From positions 248,001 to 312,000 of the forward strand of contig NW_001799499.1 of assembly GCF_000165425.1 (NCBI RefSeq): a stretch of DNA of 64,000 bases. The letters are read 5' to 3'. Origin of the DNA: Paramecium tetraurelia (lineage: Eukaryota > Ciliophora > Oligohymenophorea > Peniculida > Parameciidae). This document shows, piece after piece, positions 37,965-49,411 of this stretch (positions are counted from its first letter, which is position 1; each line of letters starts with the position of its first letter). The position numbers and the translations under genes are program-made. Under the pieces are notes generated by a model. The model saw only the letters and a list, made by a program, of their open reading frames with translations. It was not told the DNA's origin and did not search any database.

Positions 37965-38765
37965 ATGGAATACATTTCAAGATCAAATATAGCAAAAATG
38001 TTCGGCAACTAACTTGTGAAAGGCTCAACAACAGATAAGTGCAAGAAATTAGTTTCTTGGAGTTGGGAAATGCTTGGTTCACTTTTAATTATTATGGGAA
38101 GTCCATTATCAGTAAAAAGTCTCAAGAATATCGATGAATGTGATTCATTGAAGTCTATCGATATCAATAGATAAAAGGAGTTCACTTTAGTGTTGGATCT
38201 TGATGAAACATTGATTCATTCAGATCTAGAAAGAACTTCTATTCTAGACGAAGAAATTATAGTAAAAATAGGAGAGAATATTGAAAAATATTATATTAAG
38301 GTGAGACCTTATGCTAGAGAGTTCTTATAAAGCCTTTCTTAATTGTTTGATTTGGTCATATTTACAGCTGCTTTAAAGGAGTATGCTGATAAGGTTATTG
38401 ATTTTTTAGACCCATGTGGATTTATCAAAAGAAGATTCTATAGAGATGTAATATAAAATTTATAAAATTAGAGTTGTACAAAAAAGGATGGTGTATATTA
38501 CAAAGACCTAACAAAAGTGAACCAAAATTTAGAGAAAACTTTCATAATTGACAATTCGTTGTCTGGAATGCAATTAAATTTATGTAGAAAATATTTTTTA
38601 TTCGAAGCAAATGGAATGTTGATTAAATCATGGTATAATGACACTAAAGATCAAGAGTTGAAGAAATACTAAAGCATGATAAAAAAGGGGATTAAATAAG
38701 GTGATAATGTTGTTACTTGCATAAGTGCGATGAAGAGCAAGTATCCAAATAATATTTTGAATTGA
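37965..38765 (+). CDS. FCP1/SCP-like CTD phosphatase (HAD family)
   Basis: 250 aa. The catalytic motif DLDETLIHS is followed by VRPYAREFLQSLSQLFDLVI, FTAALKEYADKVIDFLDP, RRFYRD and IDNSLSGMQLN, then IKSWYNDTKDQELKKY. Introns: 38448-38471 and 38584-38607. The second is a multiple of three but its removal restores the usual spacing between IDNS and NGMLIKSW. The family dephosphorylates Ser/Thr, classically the RNA polymerase II tail; close relatives (CTDNEP1/NIF) act elsewhere. Length matches small CTD phosphatases. Confidence 0.92.
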
Positions 38766-38905
38766 TTTGAGTCGATTTAACTATTTATTATTGATATGTT
38801 TATTTAATGACATCTTATGTTGATATTTTTACTATAGATATATATTTATAAGGCTAATTTACATAAATAAATTAAACATATTTTATTAATTTTTTTATAA
38901 ATAAA

Positions 38906-39199
38906 ATGAAGTTTGAGGAAATCATTAGAAAATATGTCAGTCCAATCAAGAGATTTGATCATGTTTTGCCTAATAATTATTCAGCCTAAGATATTTATAA
39001 TTATTATGAAGAATTGGTATTTGATTTAGTGAATTAGGCTAAATTTAATGAGATTGAATCATTTACAAAAATCAGATTTGCAAGAAAATTCGCAGAAGTT
39101 GCATAAACACAAGACCAAATGGATTGGTTGAATGATAGAGCCAAGGAGATTTCTAATGTGGCCATGAGTTTATTCAGACTCAGATTTCCTTAATTATGA
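38906..39199 (+). CDS. Hypothetical 97-aa protein
   Basis: Single exon, MKFEEIIRKYVSPIKRFD to MSLFRLRFPQL. Compact, mixed-charge and apparently globular and helical, with aromatic residues spread through it (NYYEELVFDLVNQAKF). No signal peptide or membrane helix. Ends 50 bp from the convergent GID8 gene. It looks like a real small protein, but I do not recognise a family. Confidence 0.65.
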
Positions 39200-39249
39200 G
39201 AAATAGAAAGATATTAAAAAATATAAACAATATATTTCTTTATATTGAG

Positions 39250-39962
39250 TCAATGTTCTTTTGAGAATTGCCCCTTTGATATTTCTATTAGATGAGGATA
39301 TTAAAGTTTAGAATTCAATATGTCTTATGCCCATTATAATATTTTCATTAGTATTGTTATTTTAGCTTGCTCATTTCCTTAAGAGTCTTAAAACAATTAT
39401 TAATTGACTTCGCTTGCTACCTTAATTCTTTGGGAATTTTGAGTTAGATGATTTAAAGGACATTTACTAAGGTCTTTGTAAGCTAATAAAGACATGGCCT
39501 TTTCAATTTCATCAATAAGATGAGGCTTAATACAATCCGAAAATATACTTAATCTTTTAAGAAGTCTATAATTTAATTTTGGGCATATGAAACAGCCTGA
39601 TCTAATTCGTTAACTTTAATAAGTTCTATCAGCTTTTGCATTTTCAACTTAAACAGAATTTATTTATTGTTGCTCATCGATACTTTTTATAAAGCAGAAT
39701 CAATCTCACCATTCAATATATTTTTCTTAATTTCAATTCTTTCAATCATCTTATCAAGTTCTTTGTTTGACACTTTACAATAAAATATTTAAATAATACA
39801 TTAAATCCCAGCCTCTTTAGAAAATTCAATAGCTGCATCCCTGTAGCCTTCAACTATGAAAAAGTTGAGTACAAATTCATTCATTTTAGCTTTTGGTATT
39901 GTAATATTGTTTTGATTTTGATGCCAATCTTCAGCGGAAATTTTATCAAAAGTTTAATTCAT
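39250..39962 (-). CDS. GID8: GID8/TWA1 homologue (CTLH E3 complex)
   Basis: 220 aa. A LisH motif (MNEFVLNFFIVEGYRDAAIE) leads into a CTLH domain (MIERIEIKKNILNGEIDSAL, FKLKMQKLIELIKVNELDQA, AQNQIIDFL) and a CRA domain (EIEKAMSLLAYKD, ILMKILQWAQDILNSKL). Introns: 39773-39799 and 39526-39548. Length and domain order match GID8, a core scaffold of the GID/CTLH ubiquitin ligase. The start lies 31 bp from the end of the upstream TPR gene on the same strand. Confidence 0.93.
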
Positions 39963-39993
39963 TTATTATTAATAAAATAAATAATATAATCCA

Positions 39994-41570
39994 TCAAAAT
40001 TATTCATATTCTAAATCATCATATTCTTCGATAGGTTGTTGAGGCTTTGATTCAAGAACGCCTAAATTACACAAACATAAAGTAGCTATGGATTTTTCAT
40101 TTAAATGATTGGCACACTATATAAATAATTGATATAAGCATACTTAGATTGCATTTCTTAAAATATCTGTTTAAATTTCAACTGGAGTTTGTAAATATCC
40201 GGATATTTTAATTAAATTTAATAGACACTCCAATTGCAATTTATGATTTTTTAATCTTCTGGCTAATTCATAACAATTCTGTCATATTAAATTTATAATA
40301 AATACTTGAAAATTCTCATAAGCCAATTGATATTATTTAATTTCTAAATAAACTATCCCTAATTATCCAAAGGATATACATTGGGATTCTGCTTCATCTC
40401 TTTTCTGGGCACCAGTGCTCCAAAGCTTATTCAAAATATTCCACTGAATCCTCGTAATTTCTTAACCTTCTTTAAGCTAATCCCATATTATAAAAACCAG
40501 TGAACATATTCTCTTAATCGGAATATTAAAGGTTTTGCTTATGGAACTCAATTGATTTAGTGTAATTTCCAGCATTGTAATAGTTAAAAGCCACTCTATT
40601 CGTTCCCAATGCCATCCCTATCTTATCCTCCATCAATTTAGCACAAGCCACAAACTTTTTGTAAAATCTGACAGCTTCATTATGATTTTTGCTGCTTTCA
40701 TAAACCATTCCCAAATAAAAGGATAAATGAGCTTCCTTCTGTATGTCCCCAGCCTACATACCTGCTTTGGCCCTTACTAACAAATCCTTGATGCTGGTTC
40801 TATTATTTTCCTTGACATTATGAGTGTAAGGGATAGAAGGAGCATACCCATTGCCAGGAGTTAAAGGGGAAGCAATACTGGCATTGGGGAGATCTGGAGG
40901 TTAGACAGAAATTTGTTGATCAAAAAATTAAAAGTTCGTTTCAGGTTGAACTGCTAAGTCCATTTATGCCACCTTGTCGATTTCTTTTTTTAAATCAATA
41001 TTGTCCATCGGAGCAGTTGATTTCATGATTTGTTCATTGAGCAAAGATCCCAGTAAAGTCTTGGTTTGCTTCTCTTCCACTTCTTTTATGTTTAGTATTT
41101 TGTCATATTGTTTGGCTTATCCTTTGTGAAAGAGAGCTTCAAAGTCCTTCTCCTTTTCTTTTAACTCTTATAATGCATCTGCTTTTGGTTATACAAATAT
41201 GTCTTTATACATTTGCATTTCATTTTCCTATCTCCTAAGAGGTTTCTTTTTATATTCTTTTGGCTAGAAATAACATCGCAGATAATTATTACCTGAATGA
41301 CTCTTTATTAACTAGGCTGAACACTTTTTAATAGGTTTGGATTCAATATTGTGCTTTCTATTTTAGTTTGAAACTCACTCAATACTTCTTGAGTCTTGTA
41401 ACTTAAGAAATTAGATTATTATACGTAATAGGTTATAATCTTTCAGCAACCACAAATCTTGAAGGCTGATAATTTTTGGTCTATATTTTTTCGTTTGAAA
41501 CCTAGATCTTAATAATTGGCTTGGTTGTTTTCTTGGCAAGTGCAGGTGGAGATTTTGATTTATCACTCAT
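39994..41570 (-). CDS. TTC29: TTC29-like TPR protein
   Basis: About 483 aa. A disordered N-terminal third leads to a tetratricopeptide array: AHLSFYLGMVYESSKNHNEA, IGMALGTNRVAFNYYNAGNY, TGFYNMGLAQRRLRNYEDS, CISFGQLGIVYLEIKQYQLA, HLNEKSIATLCLCNLGVLES. Introns: 41402-41424, 41264-41292, 40279-40305 and 40117-40143. A further 19-nt intron (40426-40444) is forced by the frame but deletes part of a TPR helix (VEYFEQAL), so a single-base error there is also possible. TTC29 is an axonemal and ciliary-assembly protein. Assignment to TTC29 rather than another TPR family is moderate. Confidence 0.78.
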
Positions 41571-41814
41571 AATATAAAATATAAATGATTAATTTAAATT
41601 AAATTATAGTAATAAATTGAAATCCATGACAATCAATTTCTTCAATTTTTTCAAATTTATCATTCAAATCAATTTGTGATATGGTTTGAATCAAATGAAT
41701 TATAGTTTTAAAATATAGATTGCAATATAACATATTTTTTATCTATTTTTATCTGATGATTTTAATTATCAATTAGATAATCATTTAACTAATAAAATAT
41801 TATTAAGAATTTCA

Positions 41815-43470
41815 ATGTCTATGTGGATTACTTTAAAACAAAAGTTTTAACAACTCAGAATGAGAAATTAGATTTTTTTAATCAAAATCTTTGTGCTGCT
41901 TATTAGTTTTTTCTTTATTGGATGTTGTTATCTAGTTCAATAAAACATCATGTTAGAAATATATGAAGATTCCTCAAAGATTGTACTCCACAAACAAGAT
42001 AGAAAATCACTTATGCTTTTATTACCTTAATTGCATTATTATATAGTTTCAAAGTAACAATCAAGTATTATTTTATTAATTAACCAAGGAATTTAACTTT
42101 TATCTAGTATATCTACATTTTACTCATAACTTGACCAATTTACAATATCATCAAATTTTAAAAATTCACTACCATGTTAAACGATTGATTAAGTCAATTT
42201 TTTATTCAAGATCCCAGAACCTTGTTATACCTGCTTTCTTTGTGAGGGGGGCAATATCATTCCTGAACAAGTTTTATACAAAGATCTTGAAAAACTGGAA
42301 AGAATGCTTACTGAATTCATATTTTCTTTCAATACTTTATAAAAGAACAGAATTTTTTTTCTAGCCACAGGTAATATATCGTTTGGGTACATGTATCCCT
42401 AAGTAATTTTTAATTGGTCATATTAACCTGCAAAGGTTAATTGGTTTACGAATCATTTGGAACTAAGGCAGAAGAATCCTGATTAGAAGTATTTCTTCTC
42501 ATTGCTATACTTTTCTGGAACAGCCAAAATATATAAATAAACTATTTCTTATTCCTTGGAAAATAGGATAAATAATCACTTAGATGCTATTGCAGCAACT
42601 GATATGGATGCAGAAGACTGGAATATGAAATCAATTAAAGCAAACACTTATTTGCTTAATTAATATGGGGAAATTATTTACCGGAATGTGGATCTCAATC
42701 TATCAGTATTGGAACTCAACTTCATATACGAGGAAAATAAAACGGGTTTTAACTAGACAGATTGGAATTAAATTTAAAATTTGGCCAGAGGAGATAAAGT
42801 TTTTTCGAATTGCTACATGCAATAAACTCAGATACTATGTCGATACAATTCAATCTATAAAGAGCCCATTAAAATTGTTGCCAAGATAATTCCTGGCAAT
42901 TTTACTTTAATGATGTAAGCATAATTATAAATGTTTAGGTTTACTAATTCAAGCTTTGAGGCTAATTTGTAGAATTAATTTTTAATTATGGAACAAAATA
43001 TATATGAGTAACTAAAATAAGGTTTTAATATTCAGATTTTAAGTTTTTTAGCCATTATTTTTGTTTCAATGATAGTTGTTATACTAATGTTTCTGCCCAT
43101 CCTTAAAGTTATGTTATTGGCAAAATTATATATTAAGAGGATGGGCAATAATCTTGATAAAGAGATATTCAAAATAGCTAATAAGGCAAATAATAGTAAA
43201 GGTATATTTAATGAATTGCAAATTAAAATTATTAATTTTGGAGATATCATAGAAAAGAGCTAGTTATCAAAAAGTGATCTATGTAAAGATATTGAAAAAA
43301 TTTAATATCAAGAAAAATTCTATAAAAGAGAATAAAGTGAGTTTTTGGGATAAGTTCATCTTTAAAACCTATAGGATGATACATAACAAAGGATACCTCA
43401 GAAAGCAATCATTTAATTCATAACTTGTTTATTTAAATAAACAAGTTAATTCCATCATTCTTAAAAATGA
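41815..43470 (+). CDS. Two-helix membrane receptor with Cache-like ectodomain
   Basis: 551 aa in a single exon, start ATG at 41815 with a second in-frame ATG six bases on. TM1 is IFLIKIFVLLISFFFIGCCY. A ~350-residue extracytosolic region contains the Cache-like pieces YFSGTAKIYKQTISYSLENR, AIAATDMDAEDW and TYLLNQYGEIIYRN. TM2 is FLAIIFVSMIVVILMFL, followed by a cytosolic tail of ~110 residues. The tail is Gln/Lys-rich and holds no cyclase or kinase. An extracellular Cache fold between two helices suggests a small-molecule sensor; the output is unknown. The last 50 bases of the CDS contain a perfect palindrome. Confidence 0.78.
43421..43448. repeat. 28-bp perfect palindrome near gene end
   Basis: The arms TAACTTGTTTATTT and AAATAAACAAGTTA are exact reverse complements with no spacer. 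The element lies 20 bases before the stop codon of the Cache-receptor gene. It could form a 12-bp stem in RNA, acting in 3' end formation, or be a recognition site. The match is visible directly; the role is inference. Confidence 0.8.
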
Positions 43471-44188
43471 GTCTTTTAATTGATTAATATTCAAATAATT
43501 TCGTTATTATAAATTTTGTTAAATAAGTATTAATAGATCTATAATTATGTAAGCAATATTTGACTAAAGACACATGCATTTTGTAAGAATTACTATTAAT
43601 TTATTTGGTTATACTATTATTATGCAATAATCAAATTAAATTTAATATTTTCGTTTGATCTCATTATAAATTCAATATAATTTAAAGTTTAACTATTAAT
43701 TAAACATTAATATTTAGTTATGTTATGTAAAAATGAAATATATATATCAAATTTTAAAGCACTAGATTTAATTTGTTCATAAAATTAATTGAGAATTCTA
43801 CGATAATAGATGGTGAGAATAAAAAATTTTATTAGTAGAATTGAGAATAAAAACTTCGATAATAATTTTTTTGTGATTGGATACATCAGAAAATACTGTG
43901 TTTTATTGATTGGATTGAAATATTATAAATCGTTTTACTACAATTGATCGATTCACTTTAACATTTTGATTAGAGTAATCAATAACACAGAACCCCAAAA
44001 ATCTAAATGCAACCTTCTCATCAAATTCACCTTTACAATTATGGATGAAATCTTCATTCTCCTGCATATTGAGATATTTTCAGTATTAAAATGACAAATG
44101 TATTTTAGAATATAATTTTAATATAAAAATTATAATAGATAATTATTACAATATAATCTTGCATTCTATTAATCTAATATAATGTATT
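43471..44188. other. Intergenic region between convergent genes
   Basis: About 720 bases between the stop of the Cache receptor and the stop of the thiolase gene. It holds one possible small minus-strand ORF (next entry) and otherwise AT-rich sequence. Confidence 0.5.
43777..44067 (-). CDS. Possible small hypothetical protein
   Basis: 96 codons, MQENEDFIHNCKGEF then DEKVAFRFLGFCVIDYSNQN and on to a TGA at 43777. The first ~45 residues look coding; the rest is Asn/Ile-rich and could be noncoding read-through, so the real 3' end may differ through an intron. No family recognised. Confidence 0.38.
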
Positions 44189-45519
44189 TCATAATCTTGG
44201 TCTTTCTTATTGCTTTTAGGCTTCAATCTTTTCTAATATATCTGGATTGGCTGATTAATCGGCCCTAACTTTTCCATTTTTCTAATTGAATTTCTTATAC
44301 AATATCACTACACAGGCTCCACCTAAACCAATATTATGTTAAAGTGCATAATTAAGATTCTTGATTTATCTATCTTCAGCCATTCCTCTTAGCTACCAAC
44401 ATAGTTCTGCACATTAGGCTAATCCTGTTGCTCCCAAAGGATGACCCTTGGAAATTAAACCACCTGAAGGCTATGAATTTAGAATGAAGTTTTACATTAA
44501 CAACTACTCTACCCCCATATGTGTTGTCTCCTTTATCTATAAATTCTCCTGCTTTTCCAACACCACACAACCCTAGAGCTTCATATGTGATTAATTCATT
44601 AGCAGAGAAACAATCATGTAATTCAACAGCTCCTATTTATTTTGGATCTACTCCTGTCTTCTTATACACTTATTCAGCAGCTCTTCTACTCATATCATAT
44701 CCTGCCAAATTCATCAATGACTTTTGAGCAAATGTAGATTCATTATCAGTAGTTAATGCACATCCTACAATTTCTACAGCTTAATCTTGTAAATTATGTT
44801 CTAACATAAACTTTTCACTGCAAAGGATGGCTGCAGCTGCTCCATCAGATGTAGGACAACATTAAAGTTTAGTCAAAGGTCCATGAATTTTTGGCGATTT
44901 TATAATTTCTTCAAGAGTATATTTATCTCTAAACTGACTGTATGGGTTTCTTGTTGAATGTAAGTGATTCTTAAAAGCAATCTTGGCAAAATGCTCAGGC
45001 TTGGTTCCAAATTTCTACATATGCTCTACTCCTGCATTTCCAAATATTTTTGGTGCCCATGGACCTTTACTTTTCTCTGTCGACCATTCGTCTGTATAGT
45101 TTATTAATTTATCGACTGGTTATGTTCTATCTGGGAATTTCAAAGTTAAAGAACCTATCATCATCAATCAATTTACCTTTCTCCATCTTTTCAAAGCCTA
45201 AAGCAAGTGCACAATCGTAGAGTCCTCCAGTAATAAACTGTTGGGCTAAATGCAAGGCTGAGGAACCAGTTGAGCAATTGTTATTTACATTGTATATTGG
45301 TATACCAGTCATACCGACTTCATAGACGGCTCTCTATCCACATGTTGAATCTCCATAAACATATCCTACAGCAGCCATTTTAACATCTTTGAAGGTGAGT
45401 CCTGAATCATGAAGAGCTCTTCTTGTTGCTTAGGCTGCCATGATTGGATAATCTGGATTATCATCCTTTCCAGGTTTGATAAATTTCGTCATTCCAACTC
45501 CAATTACGAAAACACGCAT
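44189..45519 (-). CDS. SCP2-type thiolase (sterol carrier protein X thiolase part)
   Basis: 427 aa. Thiolase-fold motifs: [31 protein letters not shown] with the nucleophilic Cys, [70 protein letters not shown]. Introns: 45155-45176 and 44471-44495, the latter inside the VNPSGGL motif. The protein ends PRL, which fits the peroxisomal PTS1 pattern (small, basic, Leu). It lacks the sterol-carrier domain fused in animals. Likely role: cleavage of 3-oxoacyl-CoA from branched chains in peroxisomes; enzymatic role is from family knowledge. Confidence 0.94.
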
Positions 45520-45782
45520 TATTATTAATTAAAATAATATATAAAAATTTATTGATTGCAATACTAAATTCCCAATAAGACGTAATTTTATATTTAAGGT
45601 CTATTTGATAAATTAGGAACTCTATAGTTTATATTTAAATATTGGAAGTTAATCTTGATCTTTACCATCATATCAATATCATAAAATACATTTTTTTACA
45701 AAAACATTACAATAAATTAAACAAAATATATTTTTTTTTCAGTCCAATTGACAAACGTTTTGAATTTTAAATTAATAAATAA

Positions 45783-48645
45783 ATGAATAACTAGCCATCC
45801 AGATAACTATAAGATACATTTATTCCCTAATCCATAATTGATCGAATGGCAATTGAAAAATGGATAAATGAGATATTAAAAGTATCAGGTGGTAATGGCA
45901 AATACACCAATTTGAGATAATTAGGACTTGATAGAAATTCTCTAAAGGTAGTTAAGTTTGATTATCATTTTCACTGTAGAGTGCCGGATTAAAGGATGAA
46001 GATGTCAACAGAATTTATCGAAGCATGTTTGTTTATACAGTAGGATTCTATGAAATGCTTAAAGACATACTTAAAAATTATGAATTAACAGCAATGATTT
46101 GGTAGGTATTCGGCATACTTTTGGAATATGTTGCAAAAGGGGATTTTTAATTCACGATTAATCAAATTTATAAAGAAGGTTAATAAAAAATAGAAGAGCT
46201 CAATGAAAGGTTGATGCAAAGAGAACAGAAATTTATGTCTATAGAAATTTAGGCCTAAGATGAGATAAATCATTTGCAAAATCTAATATAAGATCTAAAT
46301 AATTAGTATAATTTATTGAAATAACAAAAAGAAAATGTTGAATTGGACTTTCAATAATCTAATATCGCATTTGAGGATGCAGTAACTCTAAAAATTCTGT
46401 TCTAATCTAAAATTATTGAAATTGCATCCATCTACAGAGAATAAGCATAAAATTATTCTTAATTATCTGAAGAACTCAATGAATTGAAAATATTGTATGA
46501 TAAAAATAATGATGATTTGATAATGTCTAAAAAACAAGTAGAGTCTATGATGGCTGAGATAAATATGAGAGATAATTCAATTACTCATTTAAATTAAACA
46601 ATAGAAAATTAATTAAGATTATTGGATGAAAAATAGAAAAAAATTTAAACCTTAGAATTAAATATTACTCAATTACGAAAAGATTATGTATTTAATAAAA
46701 ATACTTATATTGATTATGAATATTAATTCAATTTACTCAATATGCAATTTTCAAAATATAAAGAAGAAAACATACAAAAGTATTTATGATCAGTAATTGT
46801 AGATTATAAGAATTTTAGATATTTTAAATCACTTATGGAGATACTTTAGAATTGAATAAGAAATTAGCAAATGAGAATTAAGTAATCAGACAAGAAACTT
46901 CTAAGTTGCAGAATGAAAATAAATATCTAAAAATTGTAACAGATGAATTAGAAAATTTAGAGTAAGGTTACAAATCCAGTATTTTGTAATTGTAACAAGA
47001 TACTAGAAATTTAATTGAAGAATACGAAGATAAAATTAAGAAATTTCAAATTACTTAAGTAGAATATTAATTTGGAATATAAAGAATTTAAGTCTAATAA
47101 GATGAAATTTTGGCTTTCAATTAAAATCTATAATAAATGAAAATTAATAAAAATCATTTGAATGAAATAATTTTTTAGAACTAAGCCTAAATTTAGTAAC
47201 TTTAAAGTGGATTAGAAGAAAAAGAACAAACTATTCAAGAGTTAGAAAAGTCTCAAAGTAAATTAAAATAGGATGAAATTTCTTATTAAAAATAAATAGA
47301 ATAATTACGAAATACAATAAATTCATAGAATTTCGTGATAATTGAAGAAAGGGAAGAATTTGAAAAGCTTAAAAATCAATTCCAATCTTAATTATTAGAA
47401 TTAAGAAAGGTTAAGTCTTTATATAATGATTAAGTTTTGGAGAATCATCATTTAGTTAAAAGATAAAAATATACTGATAATGCCATCAACGATGAAAAAA
47501 ATAAAATAATTGAATTAGTTAATGAAATCACTTTTATTCGAGCTAAGCATGCTGATTTTTTATAAGTGTATAAAGCACTTGAAATAAAGTTTGATGAATT
47601 CAAGATTTAAATGAATAAGGATATATAATTGCAAAAAGATTAATATACTGACTCATTGAATTATTATAAAAATATGTAAAAGGAAATGGTTCATAAAATG
47701 ATACTTGAAGATGCGTTAAGTTTAATTGATAGAACTAATTAATAACCGATTAACTTAAATTAATCATAAAAGCACGTAGAAGAGTAAAGGAATTTGTTGA
47801 AAAATAAAAATTTAGAATTACATAAAGAAATTGATGAGCTAAACACCAATTTAAAGCAATAAATCAATTTAATCTAAAAGTTATAGTCAGATTAGAATAA
47901 TACTTCCAATAGGTTAAAGATAGTAAAGTTCAAGTAATTAGTTTATTTTGTCAGTCTAAAGGAAGTAACAGAAGAGCTGAAATTAAAAACTGACTCTTTA
48001 ATCTAAATTCAAAACAGTAATGAAGATTTGAAAATCGAATTGAAAAGGTTAAAGGAAGAGACCATTAATTAAAAATAGCTAATAAGTAGATAGATAATAT
48101 CTTCGTAGGGCTAATTTGAATAAATAGAGGATTAGGCTTCAACAAATGATTTTTAAGATTTTAGATCTACTAAACTGTAGATAAATCAAGATTCATCTAA
48201 TGATTGTTAGGGATATTTTAATTCTTAAATTATGTAATAAAATGAAATTAAAAACTCCTAAAATTAAATGGAAAAAAAAGTTAAAAGATTCTCACAAAAA
48301 CAGGAACAATAAAAGTTTAAATTGAAATAACTGTTCAAAACTGTTAATTTATTAGAATAATAAGGAGATAATCAGAGCCAGTCTAGAAATTTATAGGATT
48401 TTTAAATTCAGGATAGTTTTCGTGACAGTACTTTTGAAAAATATAAAATTTAAAATAGTTCTTTCTCACAATCTCGCAGCATTAGCATAAGTTAAGCAAA
48501 TGAAAGTTAAAGGGATAACCAATCCAAAAGAAAAATGGATTTTAAGGTAAGAAACAAAAATAATACTTTGATAAAAAATGGAAAGATGAATTCAAAGTAA
48601 TTTGGTCAACTATTTTAAATCACTAGATCTCGTAATCAATCTTGA
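45783..48645 (+). CDS. Long coiled-coil protein, 935 aa
   Basis: A folded N terminus of ~140 residues (MAIEKWINEILKVSGGNGKY, LRQLGLDRNSLKSAG, VNRIYRSMFVYTVGFYEMLK) precedes ~650 residues of continuous coiled coil (for example QIYKEGQQKIEELNERLMQR) and a Ser/Gln-rich tail. Introns: 45948-45979 and 46780-46802; all the rest is one exon. The N-terminal module with a regular coiled-coil rod is reminiscent of basal-body or centrosomal proteins, but I cannot name a family. Its stop overlaps the stop of the convergent minus-strand gene. Confidence 0.85.
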
Positions 48646-49133
48646 ATTTTATTAAAATATTATGATATATCATCAATTACAAATTCTTTGTCAAATTCCT
48701 TCTTTTTCAGTTATCTGACCTTTGGTTTTTTTCCAACTAGTGGAGGTGCTTTTTATTTAAATGACTTAATAATCTCTTGTTATTCTTCAAAACTAAACGA
48801 TTTGTTGAATAGTTTTTATTCTTTAGTTAAATTGAATGTTCTTAAGGTTCCACACAACAAAGCATCAAATTTTTAATTCCAATTATAGATATAAGGATTT
48901 CTTTCTTTTTCATTGGTTTAAGTGAAGATTTAGGTAACACAGAGTTAATTTTTAGGACTGGAAGAAATTATTGGGAGATCTAATAATCGAGCCTAGAATG
49001 ATTGATTTTATTTTTTTGGTGTTAAATATCGAGGTTTGCTTTCCTTTTTGCTAAGTTGAACTTATTTTTTAATGTATTTATCTTATTGAATTGCCAATGA
49101 TGCGTTTCGAGGTTTATGCCTTTAAGAAAACAT
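48636..49133 (-). CDS. Hypothetical protein overlapping its convergent neighbour
   Basis: 165 aa, single exon, starting MFSQRHKPRNASLAIQQDK. Ser/Lys/Gln-rich first half, then KERNPYIYNWNQKFDALLCG, TLRTFNLTKEQKLFNKSFSF, and a Lys-rich C terminus (APPLVGKKPKVRQLKKKEFD). The stop codon lies inside the last codons of the 935-aa coiled-coil gene, giving a 10-bp tail-to-tail overlap. No family recognised. The open frame and charge pattern look genuine. Confidence 0.6.
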
Positions 49134-49243
49134 CAGAATAATTGATTTTCTCGTGCTCCTTTTCTAATCAGATTAATCTTACATTTTCTGAATCTATTTA
49201 TAATTTAGATAGTCTAATAAAACTTTTATTAATAAATAATTTA

Positions 49244-49266
49244 GATCACTCTGAATTAAAGTGATC
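49244..49266. repeat. Inverted repeat / hairpin
   Basis: GATCACT and AGTGATC flank a 9-base loop in the divergent intergenic region before the CDC20-like gene. Such a hairpin is unusual in this AT-rich background. It could be a regulatory site or part of a small RNA; no further structure was recognised. Confidence 0.5.
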
Positions 49267-49411
49267 ACAAAGAGGGAGAGTTCAAAGTTCAGAAATAACA
49301 TCATGGGGGAAATATAATATTCAAGTTTATCTAAATCCCACTGGACTTGATAATGAATCAATTTTATAAAGTCCAATTAAAAATATATAAAATATATCCG
49401 TTAATATATTA

